This document shows positions 5,541 through 6,401 of a stretch of DNA of 6,401 nt, one piece after another. The DNA is from Sporichthyaceae bacterium. Its GTDB lineage: Bacteria; Actinomycetota; Actinomycetes; JACCYY01. The stretch is from positions 1 to 6,401 of the forward strand of contig JACCYY010000202.1 in NCBI GenBank assembly GCA_013696235.1, in the 5' to 3' direction. Under the pieces are notes generated by a model that was not told where the DNA came from, did not search any database, and saw nothing but the letters and a program-made list of their open reading frames with translations. The first letter of the stretch is position 1. Each line of letters begins with the position of its first letter. The translations under genes were made by a program, and so were the position numbers.

Positions 5541-6401
5541 GGTCTGTCCTCGGGGTCGTCGGAAGGTCCTTGCCGTACTCGTCCAGCCGCCAAGCAGCGT
5601 TGATCACGCCGATGTGGCTCAGCGCCTGGGGCGTGTTGCCGAGCTGGACGCCGGTCTGGAGGTCGAGCTGCTCGGCGAACAGGCCGAGATCGTTCGCGTA
5701 CGGGACGACGTGGTCGAAGATCGTCCGGGCTCGGTCGATCTCGCCGGCCATGACCAGGCACTCGACGAGCCAGAAGCTGCACAGCACGAACGCGCCGGCG
5801 TCCTCGTCCCAGCGCTTGATCAACCCGTCGTTGCCGAGCCGCTCCTCGATCACGTCCATGGTCCGGCGCATGCGCTCGTCGGTCGCCGGGAGGAACCCGA
5901 CCAGCGGCAGCACGAGGACCGAGGCATCGAGCTCTGCGGAGTCGAACGAGCCCGTGTACGCGCCGACCTCGTCGTTCCAGCCACGGTCGAGCACCGCCGC
6001 CCGGATCTCTTCCCGAGCCTCGGTCCAGCGCTCGACGTCGTCGTCGGTCGCCTCGAGGGCGTCGGCGAGCGCGATCGCGCGGTCGGTCGCCACCCAGCAC
6101 ATGACCTTCGACGAGAGGTAGTGCCGCTCGGTGTCGCGGGCTTCCCACATGCCGGCATCGGGCTCCGGCCAGCTGTCGACCGCCTTGTTCGCCAGCCCGA
6201 CCAGGAGTGCGCGGGTCTGCGGACCGAGGTCGGAGATGGTGTCCTTCAGGAGGAAGGCCGCGTCGAGCACCTCACCGAGGACGTCGTGCTGGCGCTGCTG
6301 CCAGGCGGCGTTGCCGACCCGGACCGGGCGGCTGCCGGCGAACCCGTCGAGGTGCTCGAGCTCGTGCTCCACCAGCTGGCGCTCGCCCTCGATGCCGTAC
6401 A
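5533..6401 (-). CDS. Glycoside hydrolase family 15 protein (trehalase or glucoamylase type), N-terminus missing
   Basis: C-terminal 288 or so residues of a GH15 alpha,alpha-barrel enzyme. The frame is still open at the right edge, reading YGIEGERQLV before an internal GTG, so this is a partial gene rather than one starting at 6372. Full-length family members are about 600 residues. Family blocks seen: SRPVRVGNAAWQQRQHDVLGE; PDAGMWEARD, whose Glu (codon 6142-6144) is placed like the general acid of glucoamylases; HYLSSKVMCWVATDRA; and FAEQLDLQTGVQLGNTPQALSH, whose Glu (codon 5671-5673) is placed like the general base. The enzyme releases glucose from an alpha-linked substrate by inversion. Actinobacterial proteins of this form include trehalases, but starch- or maltose-type substrates cannot be excluded. 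No export signal can be judged because the N-terminus is absent. It overlaps the downstream dehydrogenase by eight bases. Confidence 0.92.
   Translation of the reverse strand, partial: YGIEGERQLVEHELEHLDGFAGSRPVRVGNAAWQQRQHDVLGEVLDAAFLLKDTISDLGPQTRALLVGLANKAVDSWPEPDAGMWEARDTERHYLSSKVMCWVATDRAIALADALEATDDDVERWTEAREEIRAAVLDRGWNDEVGAYTGSFDSAELDASVLVLPLVGFLPATDERMRRTMDVIEERLGNDGLIKRWDEDAGAFVLCSFWLVECLVMAGEIDRARTIFDHVVPYANDLGLFAEQLDLQTGVQLGNTPQALSHIGVINAAWRLDEYGKDLPTTPRTDHD

Noticed and set aside
5533..6372. GH15 gene starting at the GTG at 6370-6372
   Set aside because: The frame stays open to the window edge and the residues before that GTG match the GH15 family, so the gene begins outside the window.

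Overview
The window is very GC-rich, with coding frames full of G/C third positions and long spurious antisense frames. GTG starts are frequent and genes are tightly packed. Together with the protein types this points to a high-GC actinobacterium; I cannot name a genus. It holds seven protein genes, six on the minus strand and one (a DoxX-like membrane protein) on the plus strand. I see no RNA gene, insertion sequence, CRISPR array or phage feature.

Read along the minus strand from the right edge, the first unit is a glycoside hydrolase family 15 enzyme (5533-6401, N-terminus outside the window). It overlaps by 8 bases a short-chain dehydrogenase resembling SDR glucose 1-dehydrogenases (4740-5540). 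The pair reads as 'release glucose from a trehalose- or maltose-like sugar, then oxidise it'. The small DoxX-like gene (4346-4717, plus strand) converges on the dehydrogenase with only 22 bases between the stops. It diverges from an HMG-CoA-lyase-type enzyme (3353-4249) across a 96-base spacer that carries a perfect 12-base palindrome.

The second minus-strand unit is the cysteine pathway: cysK (2289-3215), then cysE (1702-2286) two bases after the cysK stop. These encode the two consecutive steps from L-serine to L-cysteine, and the CysE chain ends in the isoleucine expected for docking into CysK. A 137-base spacer separates cysK from the lyase gene. It holds a hairpin just after the lyase stop and a possible 33-codon upstream frame running into cysK.

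Last comes a 543-residue predicted lipoprotein (1-1632). Its N-terminal half resembles degenerate cell-wall-binding (CWB2-type) units split by a Pro/Ala/Ser/Thr linker, and its C-terminal half is a conserved-looking domain that I cannot assign.

This is mostly ordinary chromosomal metabolism. I found no convincing new defence, mobile or biosynthetic system. The items most worth a second look are the lipoprotein's C-terminal domain, the GH15-dehydrogenase pair, and the untested regulatory candidates in the two larger spacers.
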